DNA from: Ephydatia muelleri
Lineage: Eukaryota; Porifera; Demospongiae; Spongillida; Spongillidae
Assembly: GCA_013339895.1 (NCBI GenBank)
Contig: JABACO010000002.1
Coordinates: 1,912,589 to 1,976,588 of the forward strand
Reading direction: 5' to 3'
DNA length: 64,000 nt
Part shown: positions 1 through 12,429 of the stretch, one piece after another
Position numbering within the stretch: position 1 is the stretch's first letter
Layout: every line of letters begins with the position of its first letter
Notes under the pieces: generated by a model
The model's input: the letters and a program-made list of their open reading frames with translations, nothing else
Database searches by the model: none
What the model was told of the DNA's origin: nothing
Position numbers and translations under genes: made by a program

Positions 1-145
1 TAGACCGCACCTCATCCAACATGTACACTCCTCCTCCATATCCTCCTCCCCACACAACCCTACCCTCCACCTCCACTAGACCACCACCCAACACTCCTCG
101 ACCACCTGGCTCAGGCACATTTGCAGAAGTTGCGAAACTCAACAT
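1..145 (-). CDS. Kelch-ROCO-Death family gene, copy C (first exon, partial)
   Basis: The start codon is at 143-145 on the minus strand and the reading frame runs off the left edge of the window. The visible residues (MLSFATSANVPEPGGRG, then a Val/Gly-rich stretch and MLDEVRS) match the start of exon 1 of the two fuller copies at 15752-20334 and 50376-54765. This is the first blade of a Kelch propeller. The rest of the gene, including GTPase, COR-like and Death domains in its sisters, would lie left of the window. The homologous upstream DNA is shared with both other copies, so this is a third unit of the same segmental duplication. Whether the missing part is intact cannot be seen. Confidence 0.85.
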   Translation of the reverse strand, partial: MLSFATSANVPEPGGRGVLGGGLVEVEGRVVWGGGYGGGVYMLDEVRS

Positions 146-344
146 TTTTATGTTCTAAAGAAAAGAAATGATTAATAGTTAATGGAAAGACAGCACTACA
201 CAACCACACACACTTCACGCTTCTCTTTACTACACCAATAGGCTCATCTGGACACGGCCAACCGGACTAATGGCGACCAGTACGGATAGTTGGGGTAGTC
301 CTTGTAGCTACGTACGGTTACAAGCGGTCTGCCTATCATTCCAG

Positions 345-1470
345 CGTCTTGGTCATACTGTCGGCTAGCTCCTTCCAATGCTCACAGCTACCTTATCCAC
401 CCAAACTGCGCATCTCAAGCTTCTCTGCCACAACAAATACGGGTCCCACCTAACCTACTAAGCTGAATTGTAGCCTATTTCAGCTATATAGGAAGTACAG
501 ACATCTCATCTGACCCCACACAATTCGTCAATAGCTGCAGGAATCACTACTGGACACAAAGGTTCAATCATACCAACTAGACAAATCTGTTTCCAAGGGC
601 TACTCAACGGCTACCATTAAAGGCTACTAGGCTCTACAAATACATATCGAACGCATTTTTAAATTTCAGTGTGGCCTTTTTCACCACCTAGCTGAATGCT
701 GCCAATAAGTCAAGACGTGGGTCCCACCTAAACTAACAAGCTGGATTGTCAGCTATAAAGGAGGTACAGACATTTCATCTGACCCCACACACACCTTCAA
801 TAGCCACAGGAATCACTATTGGACAATGGACACAAAAACTTCAATCGGCGCTCTTTACAAATCTGTTTCCAAGGGCTACTCAACGGCTACCATTAAAGGC
901 TTCTCTGTCACACCACATTCTGGTCCCACTCAATCTAAGGTTCAATCTTTTTCTGGTAGTGGCGTTCTTTACAACTAGAAGGCTGAGCAAATATGTTTCC
1001 ATGGGCTACTCAAAGGCACCCTCAAAGGTATCTACGCTCTACATTTACAAATGTGTTTTCAAGGGCTACTTTAGCTTTTCTTAAAAGCTACTACGATCTG
1101 AAGATAAAAAAAAACGCATTTATAAATTTGTTTGTGTGTAGCCTTATTCACCACCTAGCTGAATGTTGCCAATAAGTCAAGACGTACAGTCTAATCACAC
1201 ACTAGCGTCTTGGGAAACTCCTTCTAATGCTCACAGCTACCTTATCCACTCAATATGCACCTCAAGCTTCTCTGCCACACCACATTCTGGCCCACTTAAT
1301 CTACTAAGCTGGATTGTCAATATTTTCATCTATAAAGGAGGTAAAGGCATCACTTGTGACCCACTACACACTTTCAATGGCTACAGGAATCACCAACTGG
1401 GCGACACGCACACTAGGGTAGTCTTTACCGCTAAAAGGACGTGCTAATAGGTGGGGCAAATCTGCGTCCA
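345..1470. repeat. Degenerate tandem repeats of about 300 bp upstream of Kelch-ROCO copy C
   Basis: Phrases recur in the same order at about 345-600, 700-860 and 1190-1470: AGCGTCTTGG, CTCACAGCTACCTTATCCA, CTCAAGCTTCTCTGCCACA, AAGCTGGATTGT, CTATAAAGGAGGTA and CAGGAATCAC. The same set stands upstream of copy B (about 54980-55830). Copy A keeps only the last part. No coding sense is seen. It could hold promoter or enhancer elements, but that is a guess. Confidence 0.7.
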
Positions 1471-1582
1471 TAGGCTACTCAACAATCCATACAGGGTCCA
1501 TAGACACAGTAGAGTTGCCATTTCGAACGTCATTCTTAGCATTGACTAACTTTGCTAAAAGTCAAGACCTACAGTCTACAGG

Positions 1583-2757
1583 CAGTGGCGGATACAGGGG
1601 GGGGGGGGGGGGGCAAACCAGGCCTATGCCCCCCCTAACTAATAAGAATACGCCTCCTTTCCATTGTAATGAATTTAATTACATGTCATCAGCAACGCAC
1701 TGTCGTAGCTCGTGCAGGCCTAGACCTGTTATTTATCACCCCTGACACGCGGCCCTTTTTCTATTGTGCTTTTGAGCGTCCAGTTCGTACATCAATTGCC
1801 GTCAGGAAAGCAGTAGATCTGCGGAGTCCGCCGTCATCCGGATCCCATGGCTAAGACTATTGCTGAAGTGTTTGCGGCGAGCAAAAAGTGTATGTGCCAA
1901 TGAATCATTAATCATACGAGCGACACTTTACAAAATTCATTTTGTAGCAAAGAAAGCAGAGTCCGCTCTTGTATGCCTTACAGACCCTGATTTGGCAACA
2001 TTGCCAGAAAGTTTTATAGTGATGATCTGCTTTTTCCATAAGCATTTCATCAAGAGATTGCGCTTTGGAAAACTAATTCCCCTATTAAACCTAACTCTCT
2101 TGTCACAACATAGCAGACAGAAATGCACCCCTACCATGTTACCAAAGAATTCTTCCAGACCCTTTGAAACATTACACCAATTAGAAGTTATTCAAGTTCA
2201 CGGCTCTTCATTTAATATAGTTGAAACCCCCTTTCCAGCTACCTAACATTCCTCTGCTGCCTGATTTTGGACAATTCTACTTTAGTTAAACAAAAAATAT
2301 TCCGGCGTTAATCGGTTAAGCTACTGCTATATTGACCTGTGTAACATCAATTGGAGTGGAAAGAGCTAATTTCTCTTTGATATTTATTTTTAAAAAAAGT
2401 CTATCGCAGCACTATGGGAGAAGACAGATTTAATGCGTTAATGTTATTGTATGTGCACAAAGATATTGAACTTAATATTGATGCTATCATTGACAGCTAT
2501 AGTCGATAATACCCTCGGAGGATGCTTCTAATTGACCCTATTTGTGTAGTGTGACTGTTATAGGTATCTTTAATCATTTGTATACACGTTTTATAATTTC
2601 CAAAAGTGCAAAAACAAAAACCCAGTGGCTAGGGTTTTGGGGCGGGGATGATGGTGCTTACTGCGCTTTCCCAGACACCCTGGCAAGTTTGGAGGAGCAC
2701 GCCCCCATTTCCATCCCTATATGCCCCCCCTAACACAAAATCCTGTATCCGCCCCTG
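1583..2757 (+). mobile_element. Decayed hAT-type DNA transposon
   Basis: The ends read CAGTGGCGGATACAGG on the left and, inverted, CAGGGGCGGATACAGG on the right, a terminus style common in hAT elements. A frame near 2390-2508 reads YRSTMGEDRFNALMLLYVHK, then a DIELNIDAIIDSYS stretch. This is the C-terminal dimerisation (hATC) signature of hAT transposases. The rest of the transposase is eroded by stops and the element is short. Copy B has the empty site (about 60103), where the flanking words join directly. The flanking TACAG is repeated on both sides, consistent with a degraded 8-bp target duplication. G and C runs lie just inside the ends. Confidence 0.75.
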
Positions 2758-3984
2758 TACAGACACACAACAAAAACACCCACCTAGTTGCAAATTTCAG
2801 GGACAAGAATGGCATACACAACAAATAGCGATAGCCTACAAAGCAGGACGAGACCTAGTCCTAACAAGTTATAACAACTGCTGGAAATGACAACTGTAAC
2901 TGCGCTCTTACCTTTTATGGGCATTTGAGCACTTTGTGCGCATGCGTAGTGACGAAGGTCAGATGCCAAGAATGAGCCCTAAATGGTGATTGTCATGTTT
3001 TTAAAACAACAATGAATAATGAGATGGAAGGGGTATTATTGTGACAAAGAATCATGCTTAGGCGTTGATATGATATACATGTAGGGTTTCAAGTAACGAT
3101 GTGGCCATCACATGGTCACAGTGTGGGGTGGCGAGGGATGGTGTAAGGGGGTGGAGAAGGAGGTGGAAGGAGTCAAACACCCGCGGGCCAGTCAGGGATA
3201 CAAATCACACTGGGTGGCACATCTGGAGGGGCTGCCTCCGCGACTCAGTAAAACAACAAGCGATCAGCAGCTCCTTCCCTTGTGTTTTACATGACACGAT
3301 TACACTTGAACTGTCATTTAGGGCTTTGATTATAACTAACTACTATGGTAACTGAATCACGCTCCTGATTAGCGACATGATTTTCATTCCATTACAAATC
3401 AAACCTTCAGATAAAGCGCTACTGAGTTTTTAGTGCTGTTACATAATTACACTACTTTGATAATACAAAACAGTTGTACAAGTAACTCACCATTACATCA
3501 GTATTCAAATCATATAAATTGCAACGTATAATGTGACGTAATTAAAATTAAATGTGACGCATAATGTGATCATTATTATCGATGCTGAATTAATATCCAC
3601 TGATGTCATTAATGAGCGTAACAAGCCGTGAGTAGTTAAACACGCCATGTATGGAGCACAGCATTTAATCAGAAATAATATATAGATCTCTGATTTAATG
3701 TGACACTTCACGGGAAACGTGCGGGCTTCAGGACATTAGACTTTATTCAAACACATCACTAGCTTGATCAACCACACGTCGTCGATACTCCAACGATGAA
3801 GAGATCTTTTACAAATACATAGCTATGATTATAATAATTCAACGCCGTGCTTTTAATGTGCTTTTTAAAAGATTAATGAGCCAAGGGTTCCTTTCCTGAG
3901 TGCAAGATTCAAGCATGGCCAAAGTCAGCACTGCCGCAGGGGATGGGGATGGGGATGGGGTGGGGGGTGGACCCACAGATTATT

Positions 3985-4043
3985 GCCACAGATGACTACT
4001 TAATATTCATGAATGAATATTAAGTAGCCATCGTTTCTGTGGT
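3985..4043. repeat. Small hairpin repeat
   Basis: Inverted arms CTACTTAATATTCAT (3996-4010) and its complement (4013-4027) are enclosed by a second inverted pair, CCACAGA and TCTGTGG. The whole resembles a tiny foldback MITE or the remains of one. It lies outside the segmental duplication, in a stretch (3770-4830) with no convincing gene. Confidence 0.55.
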
Positions 4044-4159
4044 AACGCCCATGGTACAGCTACCATGCAATTGAACATCGTAACAGTAAGGGCAGGAACG
4101 AGAAATAAAAACACGTCATATTATTAATGATTTATATCGGGTGGGTGTGGGAGTGGGGT

Positions 4160-4250
4160 ATCACTTCTGTCCCAGCCAGGGGGTATGGGCGAGCTTTGCA
4201 AGCTCCCAAATCATGGTCTGGAGCAGAGCCCCAGAAGTTCTGCAAATTTA
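4160..4250. repeat. Dispersed repeat with inverted GGGAGC/GCTCCC core
   Basis: The words CCAGCC, GGGGTATGGG, GAGC, GCAAGCTCCC, GGTCTGGAGC and GCCCCAGAAG occur here and again, in the same order and orientation, at about 21890-21962. No protein is recognisable. The 149-codon frame over 4141-4590 starts inside this repeat, so I do not call it a gene. Confidence 0.5.
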
Positions 4251-4829
4251 TCATGAAACCCCTTTTCATTTGGCTGTTTTACCTGAGATGACTGTAGGGC
4301 CAACTATTCTGGAACGGTTGGAATTCTGGAGCACTAATTTTGGAACAGTGTCCCTGCTCAGTTACACCACTGATGTTTTAAAAACGATGGGACGATACTT
4401 TTATATGGAGTCATGTTGTTATAACGACTGCATGTGCATCCATCAAACAATTGGTCCTACTGTAATCGATTTTGAACTTCATTTGATTGATTTGATTTTA
4501 AACGATTATAGTCAATTGAACTTTTCTGCTTATTGCAGCATGGAACTGGGTAGAACGTTTCCAAGCTTTACAAGAGACTTATATTATTAGAGCAATTTTC
4601 TAACGTTCATACCTGGTAAGCTTTGTCCCCTGGCTTCCAAATTATGTCATCAGACTCCGTTGAACTTACTGAAATATTACAGAGTGTGCAGATATGGCAT
4701 CCGATGGAAGAGCATGGCTGTTGAAAAAAGCACCAAAGTGCCTGGGCAAGTTACTGGTTATCCCTGTATCCAAACCTGAGGAGCACACAGAAGCAATATA
4801 CACATAACAGTCAAAAGATGACTGTACCA

Positions 4830-5290
4830 TGTCGACCGTTCCTCTGGCTCAAGATGAAGTCCAACACTAGGTACCAGGGTTGACAACAGAAGATAAGAAA
4901 ATGATTACAAGTGGCATGTGGCTAAATGACCAGATTGTATAGATGCTGGTCAGAAACTACTGAAATCAATGTATCGTCATATACAAGGGCTTCAAGAGGT
5001 TGCACTAGGTATGGTCTTGTCATATAGCATTCAAAAAGTGAGTTCATTCAGATTATGAACACTGGATAACACCATTGGGTAACAGTTTCAAACATCAACT
5101 GCAATGATGAAGAGATACATGTTTATGACTGTGCATCAACTAGTTCTCTATGTTAAGACCTACACCGTATCAAGGCATAACAGTGCTAGGAGATTCAAGA
5201 GTTTCTCCTCAGAAAACTTTATATGCGGACGTAGTATTTGCAAACGTTGCAACCGATGCGATCAATATTATGACAGGAGCTGCCCTCACT
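4830..5290 (+). mobile_element. Ginger1-like DNA transposon relic (protease part), copy C side
   Basis: This is near-identical to 63085-63550 near the right end of the window. That copy is clearer and encodes pieces of an Ulp1-type cysteine protease domain downstream of an integrase-like part. Visible here are the words for GLTTEDKKMITSGMWL and a tail ending in FICGRSICKRCNRCDQYYD. Known Ginger1 transposases carry an OTU or Ulp1 protease domain at the C-terminus. Stops and frame changes are plentiful, so the relic is dead. The integrase part is not found on this side. Confidence 0.6.
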
Positions 5291-6500
5291 GATAATCATA
5301 CTCTATAATGGCTCCTAATTGCATATTCGGAACGACACAGCCCACGCTAGTTAGTGCAGGGTGCAACACTGGACGTTGCGCGAACACATGAAATTAGTAT
5401 CAGTTTATAAAATGTTGGTATTTTACAAGCGAATACTATTCATGCTAACGATGTGGGTGATATTATCATAGAGACGGGTTTGGGCTATTATGCTAATATA
5501 AAGTTATTGAGATCTTCATCGATTAGAGGGGCAGTAAGAAGTGATATGATTATATAGTCAGAAGCTAATAGTGGTATGACCCGTATAAATAATGGTGAAA
5601 TGAAAGGCACGGAAATAAGATTTAACGGTGGTAGCGCACTCTTAAATGAATATGAAGGACTTACGGTACTGGCACGTTTAGCAATACCGCTGCACCTGCA
5701 CCTACAATAACAATTACACTATGCACAATAGGCAATGCATGTTGCTCATTTCTCCATAGTACCGACTATTTGTTAGTCCTACTGGGACATTTACTCCGTC
5801 ACTCTCTACCACACACACGCCTACTAGCGCTAAATTATACGCTACTGTACTATTAGTAAACTGTGTACATAATAGTGCAATATTAATGGAGGTGGGACTA
5901 TACGTATGATAGTAGATAATTGGCTTGCAGGTACTAGCATATTGTTACGTGCAGGTGTTAGTTATGTATGTATAACTAAGTATAGGTTATGCGCACATAT
6001 ACACATGTCATCACGTAAACGTTCTAAGAAGTATACCGATCGTACACATCAGGCTGACATAGACTACTTGAGATACACAAAAGAGGTAAGACCTCTGCAG
6101 TGCTTCATCAGAGAGATGAACCATTGAGAGCCCCTACAGCGCGTGGAGGCACGTACCGTCACTCAGGAATATTACGATGGTATTGGCAATCTTAGCAGGT
6201 TTATTGGCGCGCTTATCCCGCTGTATATGACCCCTGAAATACTTGACTTTGAATTCATGGGCCTGCAGGTAATTGGGCACCTGCACTTAACGAATTAATT
6301 GCTATAGAGACATGCCTATTTCTGACGATGCATGATAAAATGAGGCTACTAGCATCTCACTCAGAGGGTAGAGCTAGGCTGGCAGAATATACTGAGCCTA
6401 CTGACCTATTCCTTAAAGATAGAGGTGCAAAGCCATACCACGTTAAAGACTACTACGTTACTAAGGCAGGGTCAAGGGCCTTGACTTATACGTGAGAATT
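5290..6500. other. Unrecognised AT-rich block, partly duplicated
   Basis: Up to about 5680 this is nearly the same as 63550-63960. A frame shared by both copies contains NIETGLSYYANIKLLRSS-like and RFNGGSALLN words, and it is interrupted here. Further right, short frames at 5906-6127 (with MSSRKRSKKYTDRTHQADI) and 6270-6495 (with HDKMRLLASHSEGRARLAEY) look like eroded coding sequence. I do not recognise a family. Confidence 0.4.
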
Positions 6501-6980
6501 ATAATTAATAAATAGTGAGCGGCCATATTAGCCCGATGCAAGCGCTGTATAAAGTCATGTATGTATTCATGTGTGGGTGTGGGTGATCAGCAAGTAATTA
6601 CAACACCGTTTTTGTAATGACCATGTGACGCATCACAGATGTGTAGCAAAAGTGCATGCACTGCGCTCTGTACATGCATGTGATGGCCTGGTAAATTGAC
6701 CCTATGTATACATTATGTATACACCGGACCCCACAGGCGAGGTTCACTGCCTGGTGAAAGAATTGATTGCAGATGATGTCATCCTATCCGCAGCTGTCAA
6801 TGATGCACACATAATCACTGCTAATGAAAATCTAAATGAAATGTATAATTGTCGCCTCAGCACTGTATGAGGATGCGGCAAAATGCCCGCATGACTTTAC
6901 GTTATTCACATCCAATTATATAGATTGCAATGTCTATAAGTAGTTAGTTATATCAAGCATTTCATTATTAATCAGTACAC

Positions 6981-7238
6981 ATATGGGACAGTTTCCGCGA
7001 AAATTGCCCCACCGTTAAAATGTTATAAAAATGCATCGCGTTTGAATCGCTATAACTTCTCAACGGATAACGCTATCGACTTGCTCTTTTCAACACTTCA
7101 TACTACACCATTTCAATATGAAGTGATGAAAATAGTAAGTCGATAGCGTTATCCGTTGGGAAGTTATAGCGATTCAAACGTGATTCATTTTTATAACATT
7201 TTAACCGTGGGGCAATTTTCGTGGAAACTGTCCCATAT
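6981..7238. mobile_element. Hairpin MITE with about 105-bp inverted arms
   Basis: The left arm begins ATATGGGACAGTTTCCGCGA and the right arm ends with its near-perfect complement, AAACTGTCCCATAT. The inner arms (CGATAGCGTTATCCGTTG and complement) also pair, leaving a loop of only a few dozen bases. TA immediately next to GGGACAG on both sides may be the target duplication. There is no coding capacity. This is a typical non-autonomous snapback element. Confidence 0.8.
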
Positions 7239-7736
7239 ACGATAATTGATTACATTTATGATTTATCGACGTTTGAAGTTTATTGCAAGTGTGGCGATCG
7301 AGTGTACGTGGAAAGTGTCATCATGTTTACAACGCTATCTGGACCCCTGTGATTGGAGAATGTCTAAAGCTAAGCAGGGAGCCGGAAACGTACACGATCG
7401 CCGTGCCGTCTGCATCAAGAAGGGAGATGCAATTGTTGGTATGTACCACGTGAATTAACAGCGGTACTGGTGAAATTCATCGATCACAGTGGCACTATCA
7501 GCTGCAGGGTGAGAGGGAGACCACAACAAGGAAAAGGGTTAGAAGTTCCTTGTAACTATGTATTACATGTATCCGGAAAGAAGAAAATATTACAAAAGCA
7601 CACCGCTGCGTATATCCAAAAGTGATAGTTGTACAGTGCTATATACTGGCATGTATAGCTGTGTGATGATCCACTACTCATGCACAATTGCATGTACACG
7701 AATACACACATTGTTACTTACATGAATGGAATAACA

Positions 7737-9735
7737 TTGCTGATATGACCTAGCATGCAAATTGCACCAGCACATTAAAAATGATTCAGATGGGAAAGCA
7801 GTAGAAACAGAAATTTCTCCAGGCTGACCTTACGCCAACGAAACGTTAAAACAACAACAACAAAAATCTCCACTACATTCTCTTTCCTGCCTGATGTAGC
7901 GACACCTCGCATATACTCAATCGGTTATCATGATTAGTTTCACTATTGTGCCACGTGAGAATGCACGAAATTACTTGCAAGGCTTGGAAACTAATAAAAC
8001 AATTGCGCGTGTTGATGTATGTGGTTTTGATAGAGTGTTTCAGCAAGAACTAAAAACCTGTTTTTATTAAACACTTGTCGATTCTGGTACGCAGAATTCT
8101 TAATTCGCGCACTTGCGCTGCATCAATCCAAATAAGCGTGGGCGTACGGTAGTAGTATCGTGAAGCCACACTCGTTGCAGAAACGGATTGGACACACAAT
8201 ATTATGCATGCCCTTTGACCATTACCTGGTTTGAAATGTTCTCGTGAGCAGATAAGTCTTGTGCATGTGAGCAGAAGTCTCGTGGTGGACGAAACAGCGA
8301 TGACGCATGCGCGCAAAGGTAACCTAAATAATTTGTCTTGAATTTAGCTAATGATGCTTATTGTTCTTTTCATGACACACGCATATAATAAATAATCAGA
8401 CCGGTTTTTAGTAAATATGAAACCTGATTTGGAAAAATTAATTTTACTTCATTGATTTGAATTTATTATATGTTGTTTTTAAACATGATAAATTATTTTA
8501 AATTTTAATGGTGAAATCAGAATTCTTGCGAATCACTATTGTAACCTTACATATTCACTCATGTCCTCAATTTATGGCCACGTACCAGCTGCACCCACTA
8601 AAGATAGCATGAATGCTACTGCAAGAGAAACTTTCAACGTGTCCAGCGTATCGTACTCTATACTAAAGTTCATACGAACGGTTGTCTGCAATTTTTAGCA
8701 ATTGCTGAATATCTGGCTCGAATTTTCTATATCCTGCCTCATAGCTGCTGCTTAGATCATAGGATTAAATTATGCTAACATAAATTCTGCTTACACGCTA
8801 GGAAATAGAACTTGCAACACAGGAATGCAACTCGTTACTCGTATTCAATATATGTTTTATCGCACCGCATGGCCAGAAATGGAGACATGAGTGAATATGT
8901 AAAGTTGAGATAGAGATTTGAGAATTCTGATTTCACCAATAAATTTGTCACCTTTTTAAATGATTTATCATTTTTCAAGACAAGAAATTATTAATTCAAA
9001 TCAATTAACTAAAATTATTTTTTTCAAATTGAATTCCAAACACGTTCAGTATTTGCTAAAATTAGGTCTGATTATAATATACGTGTATCATGAAAAGAAC
9101 ATTAAGCATCCATTAACTAAATTCAAGACAAATTAATTGCAACCGAGCATAATTAATTATATTCCTAAACATATGTCATTATGCAATACCTTGCGTCATC
9201 TATTGATGTGTCGTCTGCTCACGAGACTTCTGCTCTCGAATAGTACGATACAACCTCTGTTTCTGCAAAGATAAAAACGATACAACTACGGTACGCCCAC
9301 GCTTATGAGGATTGATGCAGCGCAAGTGCGCAAATTAAAAATTCTGCGTGCCAGACTAGTGTATAATAACAACAGGTCCTGACATGTTTTTTGTTGTTGC
9401 CGAAACACTATCAAACCTATACCCTACATACCATGCGCAAATTTAGTTGAGCGTTTTATTAGTTCCCTGATACCAAGTCATTTCGTGCATTTCTCACGCG
9501 ACACAATAGTGGAACTAATCATGATAACCGATTGAGTAGTAACACAAAGTGTCGCTATATCAGGCGGGGAATGAGAATGGTAGTGGTATTTTACAGTTTC
9601 GTTCGAGTACGTTTTAAGCCAAAGCGTTCGAAGCCATCAAACAGCACATGGGCTGTTGTATACATGTAGCTCACGATTATTTCCCCATCTGTATCGTTTT
9701 TAATGTGCTGGTGCAATTTGGTCATATCAGCAAAA
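7737..9735. mobile_element. Giant foldback element (two arms of about 850 bp)
   Basis: Left arm 7737-8590 and right arm 8862-9735 are inverted copies. Examples are GATATGACC ... TTGCACCAGCACATTAAAAA (7737 and 9735), GCCTGAT.TAGCGACAC, CAATCGGTTATCATGATTAG, GCGCACTTGCGCTGCATCAAT and CACTCATGTC. The loop of about 270 bp shows no gene. Arms differ by scattered substitutions and small indels, so the palindrome is not an assembly mirror. A 96-codon frame on the minus strand at 9591-9881 crosses the right end and may be eroded coding sequence. No terminal duplication was identified. Confidence 0.75.
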
Positions 9736-10015
9736 ATCAATAGTGGGGTCTTAATAATTGTTGGATTCGGGGATAAAAACATGAAGTTAAAGCAAGATCC
9801 CACAATATACATTTTACCATACAGCAAATGTGTAGTATATGATGCGTTGAAAATAGGAAGTCCATAGCAGTTGTGTAACATGTGTGATTACAAGGAGATG
9901 TACATTTATGATTCCTAAAATCAAATTTAGGAAAGCGTCACATATGAACAGCTACATGTAAAAGCCTGAAATAACTGGTTGCTATGCATCAGGTTCACAA
10001 AAGTATAGTGGAAAA
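9736..10015. other. No gene seen
   Basis: Apart from the end of an open frame of unknown meaning (9591-9881, minus strand; it contains HQHIKNDTDGEIIVSYMY), nothing recognisable is present between the foldback element and the duplicated block that follows. Confidence 0.4.
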
Positions 10016-10446
10016 GCCCGCTACATGTACATGATTATCTGTTGGAATGCACCATTTAATCACATTCATAGGCCAGTGGATATTTGAAGGCAAACATTAT
10101 GAACTCCTGCAGGCAACATTATGCAGAGCTCATTCAAAACATCTATAGTACAAGAGTAGCAAGAGAGACAATATATAGGTCATAAGTGCAGACAACTTAT
10201 AGACCTTATTCACAGCATGGTCTAGCTGCGGCCAGAGAATCTATTCCTGAACTGCTTTCACATTGATCAGCTGAATTAAGTCAGGATGAGGTGGATACAT
10301 GCATGTGCCCACTACATGATTATCTGTTGGAACATACTATCACACCCATTTAAAGTTCATAGGCCCGTGTATGTTTGAAGGCAAGCATCATGAACTCCTG
10401 CGGCAACATGATGCATGCAGAGCTCATTCTAAACATTGCAGCTAAT
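10016..10446. repeat. Two direct copies of a block of about 140 bp
   Basis: The block at 10016-10155 recurs at about 10300-10446. Shared words include ATGATTATCTGTTGGAA, TTCATAGGCC, TTTGAAGGCAA, ATGAACTCCTGC and GCAGAGCTCATTC. The copies differ by substitutions and small indels. No coding function is seen. From 10447 to the gap at 11087 I see no gene. Confidence 0.7.
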
Positions 10447-11086
10447 TGTAAAAAAACATTGCAGTATATACATGTACATGTTTTCATGTTTTAGAAGAGA
10501 GACAAAAAGGGGATTACAAATCCTTTAATTCGGAAGACTTCATTCAATCCGATCTTTTTTACACTGGTTGGGACACTTTTTTGATCATCTTGGAGACGCT
10601 TGTCGCATCCATTTTCCAGTGGAAATGAAAAGTGCAATAAGATGGTCCAAGAAACTTATCAATAGAGAGGAAGATGGTACTCTAAAGTTAATACTTTGAG
10701 TGTACGTGCATCTTGTGAAGTATATAATACTATAAAACATACATGACCAATTCTAAACACAGGTACAAGAAAGTTCAGTCTTAAGTTTCATCAAGTTCTT
10801 TAGATAAACGCCACTTCTTGATCTATATCTTTATTATGCAGATGGCGTTATTAAGAAGACAATGACAAGCACTTGTTTCCATGGAAATGCAATTATCTCT
10901 TATCATTGCCTGAATCATATCGTCATTTCTTATAAATATGATATCAGTAGTCCAAAACACTGTGTTGATGTGTACACTGTACTAAAAAAGACGGCTATAC
11001 TTAAAGACATTGCAATAAGTATACCAACCTCTGAATTTACTCATGTAGAGCAGTTATTTCACCTTTCTGTAAACATGTATACAGTG

Positions 11087-12086
11087 NNNNNNNNNNNNNN
11101 NNNNNNNNNNNNNNNNNNNNNNNNNNNNNNNNNNNNNNNNNNNNNNNNNNNNNNNNNNNNNNNNNNNNNNNNNNNNNNNNNNNNNNNNNNNNNNNNNNNN
11201 NNNNNNNNNNNNNNNNNNNNNNNNNNNNNNNNNNNNNNNNNNNNNNNNNNNNNNNNNNNNNNNNNNNNNNNNNNNNNNNNNNNNNNNNNNNNNNNNNNNN
11301 NNNNNNNNNNNNNNNNNNNNNNNNNNNNNNNNNNNNNNNNNNNNNNNNNNNNNNNNNNNNNNNNNNNNNNNNNNNNNNNNNNNNNNNNNNNNNNNNNNNN
11401 NNNNNNNNNNNNNNNNNNNNNNNNNNNNNNNNNNNNNNNNNNNNNNNNNNNNNNNNNNNNNNNNNNNNNNNNNNNNNNNNNNNNNNNNNNNNNNNNNNNN
11501 NNNNNNNNNNNNNNNNNNNNNNNNNNNNNNNNNNNNNNNNNNNNNNNNNNNNNNNNNNNNNNNNNNNNNNNNNNNNNNNNNNNNNNNNNNNNNNNNNNNN
11601 NNNNNNNNNNNNNNNNNNNNNNNNNNNNNNNNNNNNNNNNNNNNNNNNNNNNNNNNNNNNNNNNNNNNNNNNNNNNNNNNNNNNNNNNNNNNNNNNNNNN
11701 NNNNNNNNNNNNNNNNNNNNNNNNNNNNNNNNNNNNNNNNNNNNNNNNNNNNNNNNNNNNNNNNNNNNNNNNNNNNNNNNNNNNNNNNNNNNNNNNNNNN
11801 NNNNNNNNNNNNNNNNNNNNNNNNNNNNNNNNNNNNNNNNNNNNNNNNNNNNNNNNNNNNNNNNNNNNNNNNNNNNNNNNNNNNNNNNNNNNNNNNNNNN
11901 NNNNNNNNNNNNNNNNNNNNNNNNNNNNNNNNNNNNNNNNNNNNNNNNNNNNNNNNNNNNNNNNNNNNNNNNNNNNNNNNNNNNNNNNNNNNNNNNNNNN
12001 NNNNNNNNNNNNNNNNNNNNNNNNNNNNNNNNNNNNNNNNNNNNNNNNNNNNNNNNNNNNNNNNNNNNNNNNNNNNNNNNNNNNNN
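11087..12086. other. Assembly gap, 1000 N
   Basis: Exactly 1000 undetermined bases, a fixed-size scaffold spacer. Open frames crossing it are meaningless. Exons of the DNAI1-like gene could be hidden here. Confidence 0.99.
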
Positions 12087-12420
12087 CAAAAAACGCCACC
12101 CACACACACTCCACGGACACACTCCACCCACACTCCACCCAACACACTCCACCCACCACACTACCACCCCACACACTCCACTTATACACTCCACCCACAC
12201 ACCTCCACCCACACACTCCACCCACACTCCACCCACACACTCCACCCACACACTCCACCCACACTCCACCCACACACTACACCCACACACTCCACCCACA
12301 CACTCCACTTATACACTCCACCCACACACTCCACCCACACACTCCACCCACACACACACTCCACCCCACACACTTCACCCACACACTCCACCCACACACT
12401 CCACCCACACACTCCACCTA
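12087..12420. repeat. Minisatellite CCACCCACACACT
   Basis: Roughly 25 tandem copies of a 13-bp unit with short variants run from the gap edge up to the end of the DNAI1-like exon. The array directly abuts coding sequence at 12421. Confidence 0.9.
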
Positions 12421-12429
12421 AATGCCACA

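Larger units (their letters stand above)
1..3770. repeat. Segmental duplication unit C
   Basis: This block is closely similar, in the same orientation, to 20160-21562 (copy A) and 54600-61450 (copy B). It holds the first exon of a Kelch-ROCO-Death gene and its upstream region. Compared with B it carries a hAT-like insertion (1583-2757) and lacks a segment at about 3328 that B keeps. Collinearity with B resumes further right in a decayed Ginger1-like element. Confidence 0.85.

Noticed and set aside
4141-4590. 149-codon open frame
   Set aside because: It starts in a dispersed repeat, begins with GTG, and shows no motif or splice context.
5290-6500. Nuclear copy of mitochondrial DNA
   Set aside because: No recognisable mitochondrial protein, rRNA or tRNA words despite the AT-rich composition.
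10862-12421. Very long frames spanning the 1000-N gaps here and at 22913-24304
   Set aside because: They are open only because N codons are not read as stops.
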